A stretch of DNA of 58,700 bases, from the NCBI GenBank assembly GCA_903929795.1, contig CAIYWC010000148.1, positions 1 through 58,700 of the forward strand, given 5' to 3'. Under the pieces are notes generated by a model. That model had not been told where the DNA came from, did not search any database, and saw only the letters and a program-made list of their open reading frames with translations. Both the position numbers and the translations under genes were made by a program. The DNA is from an uncultured Myxococcales bacterium (lineage in GTDB: Bacteria; Myxococcota_A; UBA9042). Of the stretch, positions 26,759 through 34,470 are shown piece by piece. Each line of letters opens with the position of its first letter. The first letter of the stretch is position 1.

Positions 26759-26875
26759 ATGAAGACACGCTTACTTCCAAAACCAAGATGTCGTCGTCGC
26801 GACGACCATGGCGCATCCATCGCCACATGGGCCCGCACGCCGGAAATCGGCAACCGCTCGGGGCTGCACAACTGA
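26759..26875 (+). CDS. 38-residue upstream ORF, translationally coupled
   Basis: AAGGAG lies five bases before the ATG, one of the best ribosome sites in the region and nearly the same as that of the gene at 25107. The peptide is very basic (KTRLLPKPRCRRRDDHG at its start) and ends at a TGA that overlaps the next gene's ATG (TGATG). It may be a leader that loads ribosomes for the next gene or a small protein in its own right. A longer frame from 26656 that would replace it has no ribosome site. Confidence 0.5.
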   Translation: MKTRLLPKPRCRRRDDHGASIATWARTPEIGNRSGLHN

Positions 26876-27390
26876 TGTGCGACACCCTGACTCTGAAGCG
26901 AGACCTCCGTCGTCTCGCCAAAGATCTCGACACGATCGCACGCCGCCAGACCAGGCTGTCACCGCGCACCGCGAGTCGAATTTATAGGTTGCTGCGCTCC
27001 GCGGCAGACCTCGCTCGCCACCTGAATGAGCAGCACAAGCTGACTCACAAGGCGGCCGATTCAACGCTCAATGTCCGGCGCTTGACGCGCCGCGACGATG
27101 TTCCCGCCTCCGACCCCATCTCGCACGAGATGTACTTCGCCGACGCTCCGCCGGAGCAGATCCGGGCCTTATTTATCGCAAACAACCTCATTCACGAGTG
27201 CTACGTTGCGACGCTTGCCGCGACACCCCAGCGGCCACTGGAAATTCGTCTTACGTCTCCAGACTTCGCGCACACGCTCTACGGCGTGGCGCTCATTGAC
27301 CTCGCAGCGTGGTTCCACCGCGCCGCCACCGTCCGTCCAGGGCTGGACAACGACAATGTCGTTTTGCTTACTTGGGTGAAAGCGGCCTGA
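26875..27390 (+). CDS. Hypothetical 171-residue protein
   Basis: The start ATG overlaps the stop of the 38-residue ORF. The N-terminal half is a basic helical pair (LTLKRDLRRLAKDLDTIARR and TASRIYRLLRSAADLARHL), possibly a coiled coil. The C-terminal half is more globular with aromatic residues (YGVALIDLAAWFHRAATV). There is no signal peptide, cysteine cluster or recognised motif. A strong terminator follows about 30 bases after the stop, so the transcript ends here. Confidence 0.6.
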   Translation: MCDTLTLKRDLRRLAKDLDTIARRQTRLSPRTASRIYRLLRSAADLARHLNEQHKLTHKAADSTLNVRRLTRRDDVPASDPISHEMYFADAPPEQIRALFIANNLIHECYVATLAATPQRPLEIRLTSPDFAHTLYGVALIDLAAWFHRAATVRPGLDNDNVVLLTWVKAA

Positions 27391-27417
27391 TCGGCGCTGC
27401 CACCCGTGCTTGATTGC

Positions 27418-27463
27418 CGCACGCCCTCCGTCTGACATCCAGGCGGGGGGCGTGTGCGTTTTT
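27418..27463 (+). terminator. Strong intrinsic terminator after the 171-residue gene
   Basis: GCACGCCCTCCG pairs with CGGGGGGCGTGTGC (one bulge) across a 13-nt loop and is followed by five T after a G. The other bases of 27391-27814 hold one AATATTTYGCGTRATA motif and no gene. Confidence 0.75.
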
Positions 27464-27580
27464 GGTGCGGCAAGGTCGCGGATCGGCGGTTGGCGGTCAC
27501 GTTCGGCGACATTATGCGCTCGACGCGTTGGAGGCCTCGACTACGCGAGGCATCGGCTTGGTCCCTGGTCACAGACCATG

Positions 27581-27596
27581 ATATTTCGCGTAATAT
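27581..27596 (+). repeat. Intergenic AATATTTYGCGTRATA-family motif, copy 3
   Basis: The sequence is ATATTTCGCGTAATAT, preceded by ATG and followed by ACGACG. Confidence 0.6.
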
Positions 27597-27814
27597 ACGA
27601 CGACACGTCACTGCTCGGCACGACCGCGGGGGGAGGCCACGGTGTTCGACTGCGGACATGCAGGACAAATGCGCCCCGTCGGCCGACTGGTCGTCCGCCC
27701 GAAGAACATCAGGTATACTGCTCGCGGTTGGCCCACTGGGCGGCGAATTTGACCAAGTCCGTCCTGCCGGACTAGCTTCGGCCTGCCGCCAAGACGCGGA
27801 CTGCGAGGCTTCAA

Positions 27815-28231
27815 ATGGTCATGTACGGCCGGTCGCTCCTGCGGACGATCTACTTGGCAAAACTTTGGCTCGAAGAGCGCCAAGACGCTGAGTACGCCGC
27901 AGTCGGTGTCGAAGTCCTTGCAGCCCCACCCGATGATTATGCCGTCCTTTCCAATGCGGGTCGCGCGCTTCTCGATCACCTTGAATCGCTGAGTGACGAG
28001 CAAATCCGCGCCATCAATATAATCAGGGAAGCAGGCAAGTTGCCAGGGTCGACCGTCGATATGACGAGGACTCTCCCGCCGCGGGTCTCCTACAGGACCG
28101 TCGGACGTGCTGTGCCGTCCAGCGACAAGGCGACAACGATCATTCGATTGATGGACGATCCTGCGCTGGCCGAACACCTGTTCGCGGGCAGGGATCGGAT
28201 ACAACCGCAGACGTTGCCGAACTTTCTCTGA
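27815..28231 (+). CDS. Hypothetical 138-residue protein
   Basis: ATG 27815 has GAGG six bases upstream; a second ATG two codons later is possible. The protein is helical at the N-terminus (GRSLLRTIYLAKLWLEERQD) and has an acidic middle, then basic residues and a final amphipathic helix (TIIRLMDDPALAEHLF). No family or catalytic motif is recognised. It stands alone between a motif copy and a MITE-like element, so it may be a single-gene cargo. Confidence 0.5.
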   Translation: MVMYGRSLLRTIYLAKLWLEERQDAEYAAVGVEVLAAPPDDYAVLSNAGRALLDHLESLSDEQIRAINIIREAGKLPGSTVDMTRTLPPRVSYRTVGRAVPSSDKATTIIRLMDDPALAEHLFAGRDRIQPQTLPNFL

Positions 28232-28296
28232 ATTCAGTCAGCTTGGCGCCCGGAGCGTCAAACTTCCGCTACGGCCGAGGATTGCCTCCACGCCGA

Positions 28297-28432
28297 CCTT
28301 GTAACCGCCTTAACCGTCGCAATCAGCGTGTCTCTATTTTGCGATGCGGCGCGGAGTGCGGCCTCGGACGGCCAAGAAATCGCCTCCACAAGTTTTGGCG
28401 TACCCTGTTTTGCACGGTTAGAGCGGTCACAG
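28297..28432. mobile_element. MITE-like inverted-repeat element, copy 1
   Basis: The left end CCTTGTAACCGCCTTAACCG is matched on the opposite strand by the right end (CTGTGACCGCTCTAACCG). Both arms continue with a CAAAACAG-type block. The 136-bp element aligns with that at 31318-31455 and encodes nothing. It lies in the convergent gap 28232-28497. Confidence 0.6.
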
Positions 28433-28497
28433 ACTTGGCTAAACGCGCGACTGTGTCCGGAAGTCGATCTGTGACCCAAGCTGTCCAAGCCGCAGTC

Positions 28498-28863
28498 CTA
28501 CCACGTCAGCACCTGCCGCGCCCCCAAAGCTGCTTCGGCGGCCGGGTTCCGCAGCACGTGCTCCGCCAACACCAGCGCGTCAGCGTCGCCAAGGCGCTGG
28601 ATCGCGTTCGCCTCCGCGATCGTGCTGTCGCGGTTCCGCGCCCAGTACGTGTAGTTGCTCAAGAAATACAACAGGCACTTCTTTGGCGAGTCGAGACCGT
28701 CGTAACCTGGCTGGATGACGAACAGCAGGCCGCGCAGATGGTCGAGCGCGTGGGCCGCGCTGTCGTCTCCGGCAATTGTCGCTGCGATGGTCTCATTGGC
28801 GTAACCGAAGACGTTTTCAAGCGACATCGGCAACGGACCCTTGGGGCGGCGCGAGCTGGTCAT
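28498..28863 (-). CDS. Hypothetical 121-residue protein
   Basis: ATG 28863 follows GGAGG at eight bases, in a sequence (GGAG-GACCGAAAC) close to that before the gene at 33191. The protein is helical and Leu/Ala-rich (AAHALDHLRGLLFVIQPGYD, LLYFLSNYTYWARNRDSTI, ADALVLAEHVLRNPA). No motif identifies it. It is divergent from the PD-(D/E)XK nuclease gene with a 158-base shared upstream region, which suggests that the two may be co-regulated. Confidence 0.6.
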   Translation of the reverse strand: MTSSRRPKGPLPMSLENVFGYANETIAATIAGDDSAAHALDHLRGLLFVIQPGYDGLDSPKKCLLYFLSNYTYWARNRDSTIAEANAIQRLGDADALVLAEHVLRNPAAEAALGARQVLTW

Positions 28864-29021
28864 GTTTCGGTCCTCCGTTAGCAACTCTTTGCACCGTAGG
28901 CGCCGCTTGCGACAAGCGATGTCGCGTTGCGACGTCTGCGGGCGACGCCAACTTGCGCCAGTATCGCACGCGGCGCAACATCGCCGCGCTGGCAGACAAT
29001 GCACAGCAACGAGGCTTGCCC

Positions 29022-30053
29022 ATGCCCCCGTTCATCGCCCGTATTGGCTGGAGCAGCAATGGCCGCTGGGATGGCCCATCGATAGGTGGTGGCGACGGCG
29101 AGACGCCCGGCTCGTTCCGCCACGACGTGGGCTTCGGCTTCGAGGACTGGTTCCTGGATTTTCGCCACCCGCTCGCCGACGGCTACGTCTACTCGATGCT
29201 CCAGCCGGTCTACAAGTCGCGCAAGGCGCGGTGTGGCCAAGTGCTTGACCTGCTCGTGTACACGATCAGCCCTGACGGCAGGCGATTCTATGTCGGCCGA
29301 CTGTTCGCCGCGCAAGTCATCACTCCTGCCGAGGCGCTGACGGCGTACAACGAGTTCAAGGAGCGCGGTTGGTTTGCTGAACGCGAGGACCAACTCCGCG
29401 CCGTCAACGTCGAGGTAGCGTCATTTGCACAAGCCGGGCCTGACGAACACTTTTCGCTCCGTTTCCGGCCAGAGGACTGGCGACCTGAGCCGGGTGGGCT
29501 GCGGGAAGCAGACAGCAGAGACTACATCTGCGGCCACGGCCACAACCGCTATGTGCTCGCGGACACCCAGCATCTCGCAGCGAACGTCGTCAGCCAGTGG
29601 ACGCCGGCGGGGACCACGACACTCAAAGCGGTCATCGCGAGTGACGCAGCGCCTGTGCCAGGTCATCCGGTCGATCTGCAGCACAACCGCATTCAGAATC
29701 AGCTTTTCGTGCATTTGTCGGCGCTTTACCCCGGCCGCGTGTGGATGGAGAAGGGCTACGTCGACATCTGGGTTGATCGCCCGGACGAGCACGCGCTCAT
29801 CGAGGTCAAGTCGAGCCTTGATGCCTGTAGTGCGGTGCGCGAGGCGCTCGGTCAGCTCTTGGAGTACGCCTGGATCCAACCTGGACCGGGAATGGCCACG
29901 ACGTACCGCTTGATCGTCGCGGCCCCAGCACCGCGCAGCGAACGATTGGACGGCTATCTTGCCACACTGCACGAGCGATACGGGCTGCAATTGGAGTACC
30001 TGCAGGTCGTGGAGGGGCGGCCGATGGCTTGGGTGTCGACGGGGGCGCAATGA
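29022..30053 (+). CDS. PD-(D/E)XK nuclease-domain protein
   Basis: The start ATG 29022 has GAGG eight bases upstream; the longer open frame overlaps the divergent gene. In the 343-residue product, the C-terminal 120 residues carry a PD-(D/E)XK core: RIQNQLFVHL, then VWMEKGYVDIWVDRPDEH with a catalytic Asp, ALIEVKSS (Glu-x-Lys) and the following helix AVREALGQLLEYA, which is typical of this nuclease group. The N-terminal 200 residues are not recognised and include a strand-rich domain with GHGHNRYVL. It is probably a DNA-cleaving enzyme in a defence or mobile setting. The target is unknown. Confidence 0.7.
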   Translation: MPPFIARIGWSSNGRWDGPSIGGGDGETPGSFRHDVGFGFEDWFLDFRHPLADGYVYSMLQPVYKSRKARCGQVLDLLVYTISPDGRRFYVGRLFAAQVITPAEALTAYNEFKERGWFAEREDQLRAVNVEVASFAQAGPDEHFSLRFRPEDWRPEPGGLREADSRDYICGHGHNRYVLADTQHLAANVVSQWTPAGTTTLKAVIASDAAPVPGHPVDLQHNRIQNQLFVHLSALYPGRVWMEKGYVDIWVDRPDEHALIEVKSSLDACSAVREALGQLLEYAWIQPGPGMATTYRLIVAAPAPRSERLDGYLATLHERYGLQLEYLQVVEGRPMAWVSTGAQ

Positions 30054-30127
30054 CGGGCTGTGCGCTTTTCGGGTTTCAACGAGCACCGGTCACCAGACGC
30101 GGCTTTGGCCCGCAAGTTGCGTCAACT

Positions 30128-30143
30128 ATATTACGCAATATAT
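30128..30143 (-). repeat. Intergenic AATATTTYGCGTRATA-family motif, copy 4
   Basis: On the minus strand the motif reads ATATATTGCGTAATAT. It lies between the nuclease gene and the membrane-anchored protein gene. Confidence 0.55.
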
Positions 30144-30293
30144 TCAGACGCTGGTCGCCACTCGCGAAGATGTGCGCTGCGAAGGAGGAAGCATCCCATC
30201 GCGAAGTATGCCGCTGGCGCGGCTTGCCTGACACCGTGCCCGGACCGTAAGCTACGCTAGAGACTGACTTCCGTGATTGCCGAAAGGAAACCG

Positions 30294-31286
30294 ATGGAAA
30301 GCAAAACGAAATCCACAGAGAGACAGGCATTACCACCGATCGGAGCCGGGGCTTGGGTTGGGCTTGCGCTCTGTGGCTTGCTTGTCGTTGGGCTTGTGGT
30401 CCTCTTCGTGGATGGCGCTCCGCAGTCTCCGCCCACGCGCGTTGAGTCGCCAAGCGCCGTAACCGCACCGAGCGTGCCTTCGCCCACGGCGCCAGTCATT
30501 CCTGTGCTTCCGCCGGTTGTCGCGCCAGTTTCTGCGTTCGCAAACTTCGTGCCAACCGAGTTGCCGGGGTTCTCGCTCCTTGACACAGAGCCACACCCGC
30601 GAGGAATCCCCGGCCGCTTCGTGTTTCCGCAGACTGGAGTGTCTGCGCGCTACGGTGCCCTCGACGGCGGCGCGAGCGCTCGGATGCTTGTCCAACGAAG
30701 CACCGAGACGATTGGCGAAGGCCGTCGAGTCAAGCTCGGGAAGGTCGCGGCGGCAATAGCGCCAGACGACGACATCGTCGGCGGGACCGCCGTGACGTGG
30801 CGAAGTGGCGGCCTCTTGTGTGTCCTCTGGTACTACCCTTCGAGCGCTTCGGACAAGGGCCGGATGCGAAAAGAGGCCATCGCGCTGGCGACAATTGCCG
30901 CCACGTGGACAGAGAAAGTCGCGGCGGGTGGATTCGATGCACAAGCGACGGCCGCGAACGCCGCGGCTGCCAGCGTTGCGGTCAACTCCGACCATGCGCG
31001 CGACGCCACTGCGACGGAGCGGCTGCGCGTGGTCACGAGCTACCTGCCCAAAGTCGTCGAGTCCGCGTCGGCAAAGGGAAACGAACTAACCGTCGAGGTC
31101 AAATCGGCATGGCACCGTATGCCGCGTGCGATGCGCGCAGAGCAGGCCCGCAAGATGTGGAAGACTTGGGCCACTGCCAACACGCCGGCCGATCCGGACA
31201 AGTCCTACCTCAAGATCACGGACGGCACGGGGCACAAGGTCGGCGGATCCGGGATGATGGGGTCGACTGTAGACGTGGACGATTGA
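30294..31286 (+). CDS. Single-pass membrane protein with Pro-rich linker
   Basis: ATG 30294 follows AAAGGA; an in-frame GTG 21 bases upstream lacks a better site. In 330 residues there is a short basic cytoplasmic N-terminus, one transmembrane helix (AWVGLALCGLLVVGLVVLFV, about 19-40), a Pro/Val/Ser linker (about 45-85) and an external domain. That domain starts FVPTELPGFSLLD and contains a strand-rich half and an Ala-rich helical half, ending with KSYLKITDGTGHKVGG. No family is recognised. The topology suggests a periplasmic domain anchored in the inner membrane. Confidence 0.6.
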   Translation: MESKTKSTERQALPPIGAGAWVGLALCGLLVVGLVVLFVDGAPQSPPTRVESPSAVTAPSVPSPTAPVIPVLPPVVAPVSAFANFVPTELPGFSLLDTEPHPRGIPGRFVFPQTGVSARYGALDGGASARMLVQRSTETIGEGRRVKLGKVAAAIAPDDDIVGGTAVTWRSGGLLCVLWYYPSSASDKGRMRKEAIALATIAATWTEKVAAGGFDAQATAANAAAASVAVNSDHARDATATERLRVVTSYLPKVVESASAKGNELTVEVKSAWHRMPRAMRAEQARKMWKTWATANTPADPDKSYLKITDGTGHKVGGSGMMGSTVDVDD

Positions 31287-31317
31287 GTCGTGGCGGGGAG
31301 TCTTGCGGAGTCTGTCG

Positions 31318-31455
31318 CCTTGTAACCGCCGTAACCGTCAAAAACAGCGTATCCCCGTGGCGCAGATTGCACGCGGCACCGCCAGGTCTGTCCCGCCAGA
31401 GAACAGCGCTCAGATTTTGGCGTACCCTGTTTTGCGCGGTTACGACGGTTACAGG
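31318..31455. mobile_element. MITE-like inverted-repeat element, copy 2
   Basis: The left arm begins CCTTGTAACCGCCGTAACCG. The right arm, read on the other strand, begins CCTGTAACCGTCGTAACCG, and both continue into an AAAACAG-GTA block, giving inverted repeats of about 37 bp around a 60-bp core. It starts 32 bases after the preceding stop codon. The remaining 31456-31837 shows no gene. Confidence 0.65.
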
Positions 31456-31837
31456 CTCGTTCAACGGCAGAGGCGGCCTATCGACTGGCGAGGAGGTCGA
31501 CTCCGCCGACCACATTGAACGGGCATTTGGTGCCGAGCCGAGTGCTGCATGGACAAGAATTCCGCCTGAAGTAAGCATGGTTTAATCTGTTTGGAGACCA
31601 GGTACCTGCAGCAGGCTGGGATGGTGACGGCAGCGGCGCGCGGCGGTCTGTTGCAGTGGCGGCGCGAGGGCGACGGACGATGAAGGTTTCACGCAGGCCT
31701 CGTCTGACGTGCGAGCGACCGACCGCCGAGACCGCTCTGTGACAAAGACAAGTCGCATGCAAAACTGTCATTTTGTTCTGCGCTTGACTTTCGACGAACA
31801 CACTGCTACTTTGCGTATCGACGTGGAGGCGTGAGAG

Positions 31838-32320
31838 ATGGACACGATAGGAAAGCAAATCAAGGAGCGACGTCAGCGGCTCGGTCTGTCACGCCCGATG
31901 CTGGCAGAGCGCATCGGCGTTAGTGTGCAAACAATTCTCAATATTGAGGATGATCCGGCCTACAATCTGGGCACAACGATGTTGCGCAGATTGGAGCCGG
32001 AGTTAGGCGTGGCATTTGAGATTGCCATTCGGAGGGTTACCGTGAGCAAGAGCAAAATCACAATGGGCAACGATGAATTCATTCTCTACGTCCGGAAGCG
32101 AGGTGGCGCCGCCGGTGCTGAGAACGCCGGACTCGGTAGGCGAATTCTGTCAGAAATAATGCGTTTGGATCCATCGGCACGTTGCGTGAAGGAGGACGCT
32201 GTCAGCCTGTGGGCGCAGGAGGAGTCGTACTCGCTCAACAAATTGCCAATGACGGCGTCGCAGTTCGAGTTTGAGCGCAAGATCTTGCCGGAGCTCTTCG
32301 AATTTCTTGACAATCTATAG
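31838..32320 (+). CDS. XRE-family HTH regulator with extra C-terminal domain
   Basis: Residues 1-60 form a Cro/C1-type helix-turn-helix (IGKQIKERRQRLGLSRPMLA, ERIGVSVQTILNIE). The remaining 100 residues (NDEFILYVRKRGG, LGRRILSEIMRLDPSAR, FEFERKILPELFEFLD) form an unknown alpha/beta domain. GGAGG precedes the ATG at nine bases. Upstream, TTGACT (31786) and TACTTT (31807) form a promoter-like pair with a short 15-bp spacer, and CAAAA-n6-TTTTG at 31761-31776 could be an operator. It may act as a stand-alone repressor or an antitoxin. No toxin partner is adjacent. Confidence 0.75.
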   Translation: MDTIGKQIKERRQRLGLSRPMLAERIGVSVQTILNIEDDPAYNLGTTMLRRLEPELGVAFEIAIRRVTVSKSKITMGNDEFILYVRKRGGAAGAENAGLGRRILSEIMRLDPSARCVKEDAVSLWAQEESYSLNKLPMTASQFEFERKILPELFEFLDNL

Positions 32321-32368
32321 TCAGACCGGTCCAGAAGCTGCGGGTACAGGGGGACAGACTCCAGATTC

Positions 32369-32384
32369 GTATTACGCAAAATAT
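32369..32384 (-). repeat. Intergenic AATATTTYGCGTRATA-family motif, copy 5
   Basis: On the minus strand the motif reads ATATTTTGCGTAATAC. It lies in the 94-base gap between convergent genes. Confidence 0.6.
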
Positions 32385-32414
32385 GCGAAGAACCTGGCTC
32401 AGCACCGACACAAA

Positions 32415-33191
32415 CTACTTCGGAGCACCAATCCGGTGTCCAGCGACCAACGCCCTATCCAGCGCGCCCACCAGCACCTGAAGCTGCGCGATAGCCCGTT
32501 CGACCTCATCACGCCGGTCTTTCAACTTCGTCATGCCCGCTGCCATGATGTCGCCCTCAGTAATCTCATCTTCAAGCGCGGCCTCAACAGCCTTGCGAAT
32601 GTTGCCAACGCCCTTGGCCCAGGATGGCAACGCCGGGCGGCCAGTCTTGGTGACGTCGATCTCACTCGCGCGAACAGGTCGAACCACATCAGCGAACGCG
32701 GCCTTGGACATACCGGACTCAACCGCCTTCTTGGCCAACGCAACCTTTGCCTCTGTGTCCTTGACCGGCAGCAACAGGCGATGGTGCGACAACGGCAGCG
32801 AATCCCCGATGTCCTTGGGCAACATGCGGAGCTGGTCCAGGACCGCCACCGAGTACCAGAGCGACGAATGACCAACATTGAGGTCTTCGCGTTCCGCCAG
32901 CGCCCGAAAACTCAGGTTCTTCTTGCCCGTGGCCGCAAACGTCTCAAGACTGCCGCCGAAGAAGGCCTTTAGCAGGTACTCGCCGATCGCGCGTGCCGTT
33001 TCCAGGCCCTTGGCTGCGTGGATGGCGTTGATGTTCTTGACAGCTTGATCGACCAAGACAGCGTCTACCGCAGGCTTTTCGGCACGCGGCTTGGTGATGG
33101 CCTTGCGTTGACGGCGTTCCCCCGGGGGAACGTCGCCTTGCGGGAGTGTGAGCGCGTTGTCGTTGGTCGTCTTGGTGGTCTTCTTCGCCAT
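32415..33191 (-). CDS. Helical putative DNA-binding protein
   Basis: ATG 33191 is chosen because the basic N-terminus MAKKTTKTTND is a natural start and GGAG lies upstream; the longer frame enters the divergent promoter region. The 258-residue protein has a Lys/Arg-rich N-terminal tail and a helical core (ETARAIGEYLLKAFFGGSLE, FRALAEREDLNVGHSSLWYS, LPLSHHRLLLPVKD, KVALAKKAVESGMSK). The SHHRLL-VKD pattern loosely resembles the helical N-terminal domain of DUF1016/YhcG proteins or ParB-like helices. The end is a predicted coiled coil. A DNA-binding regulator of the neighbouring HEPN/SIR2 pair is possible but not shown. Confidence 0.6.
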   Translation of the reverse strand: MAKKTTKTTNDNALTLPQGDVPPGERRQRKAITKPRAEKPAVDAVLVDQAVKNINAIHAAKGLETARAIGEYLLKAFFGGSLETFAATGKKNLSFRALAEREDLNVGHSSLWYSVAVLDQLRMLPKDIGDSLPLSHHRLLLPVKDTEAKVALAKKAVESGMSKAAFADVVRPVRASEIDVTKTGRPALPSWAKGVGNIRKAVEAALEDEITEGDIMAAGMTKLKDRRDEVERAIAQLQVLVGALDRALVAGHRIGAPK

Positions 33192-33398
33192 CGTTTCGGT
33201 CTCCGGCCAACATGATGTCGGCGGATGCGCTTTGTTGCACAGCTGCAAATTTCTTGCAATGGCGATGCGAACGACGCGCACTCGCGTGCGGGAGGTGGCC
33301 CGTGTGCGCGAGTTGGGATAGCCTAACCCGGACGGCAGGCCACGTCCGCAGCCCCCTTTTTCGTTCAAACGCCCCGATACTGATCAGGAGACCGCGAC

Positions 33399-34382
33399 AT
33401 GGCGCGAGCGGTTAATATCATTGAGAAACGGCTGGAGCAGCTACGAGACCAGGTAAATGCCCATCGGCGCCAAGAGTTGCTCCTGGCAGTGCCCATGGCG
33501 TGGAACGCACTGTGTGCAGCGATGGATGCAGTTGGCGATGTCGAACTGGGTATCGCCGCTTTCCAGAGCGGGAAAGTGCCCGCTGAAATCGGCCACACCT
33601 ACTTGGCAACCTACGGGCTGATGCAGATGCTCTACGTCCAGCAGGACGCCATGAATGTCATCCGCGCAGTTGTTGGCACTGAAACCGTCCCGGCATCCCG
33701 GAAGGCACTGGGGGAAGCGATCAAGTCCCAGCAGGACCACATGTTGGCACCCATTCGGCAGCGGCGAAATCGCGCTGTTGGGCATCCAATGACCAACGAC
33801 GGGCGTGCCAGTTTCATTGTCCGCGTGTCGCTGTCGGCACGTGGCTTCACGGTCTATTCTGTGGGCGATTCGCATGAATTTGAAACTCAGCGCGTTGACT
33901 TGGTGGCAGACATCGCAGCTCAGCAACGGCAGGTCGCGAAGTCGCTCGGCGATTTGGTAAAGCGACTGAAAACGAGTGAAATTGCGCACAGACGCGCCCA
34001 TCGTGGTGTCAAACTGGCGGCGTTGGTGCCGGAAACGTTGGGCTATCACGTCGAGAAGATCGCGGAGGTCGCGACGTCGCCAGGACCTGGTCGGGAGGCA
34101 TGGGCGCTCGCAAGTCTTCAATCGATCCATGTTTCGATTTCAGAATTTAGGACTGCGGTGGTGGCGAGGGCTGAGTTCGGCGATGCGGTGAAGGACACGC
34201 TCAAGGAGCTGGAGCACCCGCTGGCAGAACTCGCGAAGACGCTTGGCCAGGGTGTTTCAGATGAAGGCACGCAGATGCCGATTGCTTCTCTGCCAATTTA
34301 CTGCGAATTCGTTCGAACTCGGCTGAAGGAACTACGGGAGATTGCGATGGAAATTGATCGTGACTACGAGTCTGACGATTAG
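33399..34382 (+). CDS. HEPN-type RNase-like protein
   Basis: This 327-residue, mostly helical protein carries the HEPN RNase signature R-N-x4-H as RNRAVGH at residues 123-129, preceded by LAPIRQR. Helices before it (AWNALCAAMDAV, TYLATYGLMQMLYVQQDAM) fit the HEPN four-helix core. The C-terminal 150 residues are another helical domain. HEPN enzymes with an intact motif cut RNA and are common effectors in abortive-infection and toxin systems. The next gene, 88 bases on and in the same direction, encodes a SIR2-like protein. ATG 33399 directly follows the promoter gap shared with the divergent gene at 33191. Confidence 0.7.
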   Translation: MARAVNIIEKRLEQLRDQVNAHRRQELLLAVPMAWNALCAAMDAVGDVELGIAAFQSGKVPAEIGHTYLATYGLMQMLYVQQDAMNVIRAVVGTETVPASRKALGEAIKSQQDHMLAPIRQRRNRAVGHPMTNDGRASFIVRVSLSARGFTVYSVGDSHEFETQRVDLVADIAAQQRQVAKSLGDLVKRLKTSEIAHRRAHRGVKLAALVPETLGYHVEKIAEVATSPGPGREAWALASLQSIHVSISEFRTAVVARAEFGDAVKDTLKELEHPLAELAKTLGQGVSDEGTQMPIASLPIYCEFVRTRLKELREIAMEIDRDYESDD

Positions 34383-34470
34383 TGTGTCCGACGCTGACTG
34401 GAAGCAGCAACGAGCGAAGATTGGGAAAATTGCGAGCCGACGCCAACGAGTCAACAGCGTGGAGCCCGGG

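Noticed and set aside
34342..34470. Longer N-terminus for the SIR2-like protein, starting within the HEPN gene
   Set aside because: The SIR2-like fold begins at [13 protein letters not shown], where a ribosome site is present; the extension is basic and unrelated.
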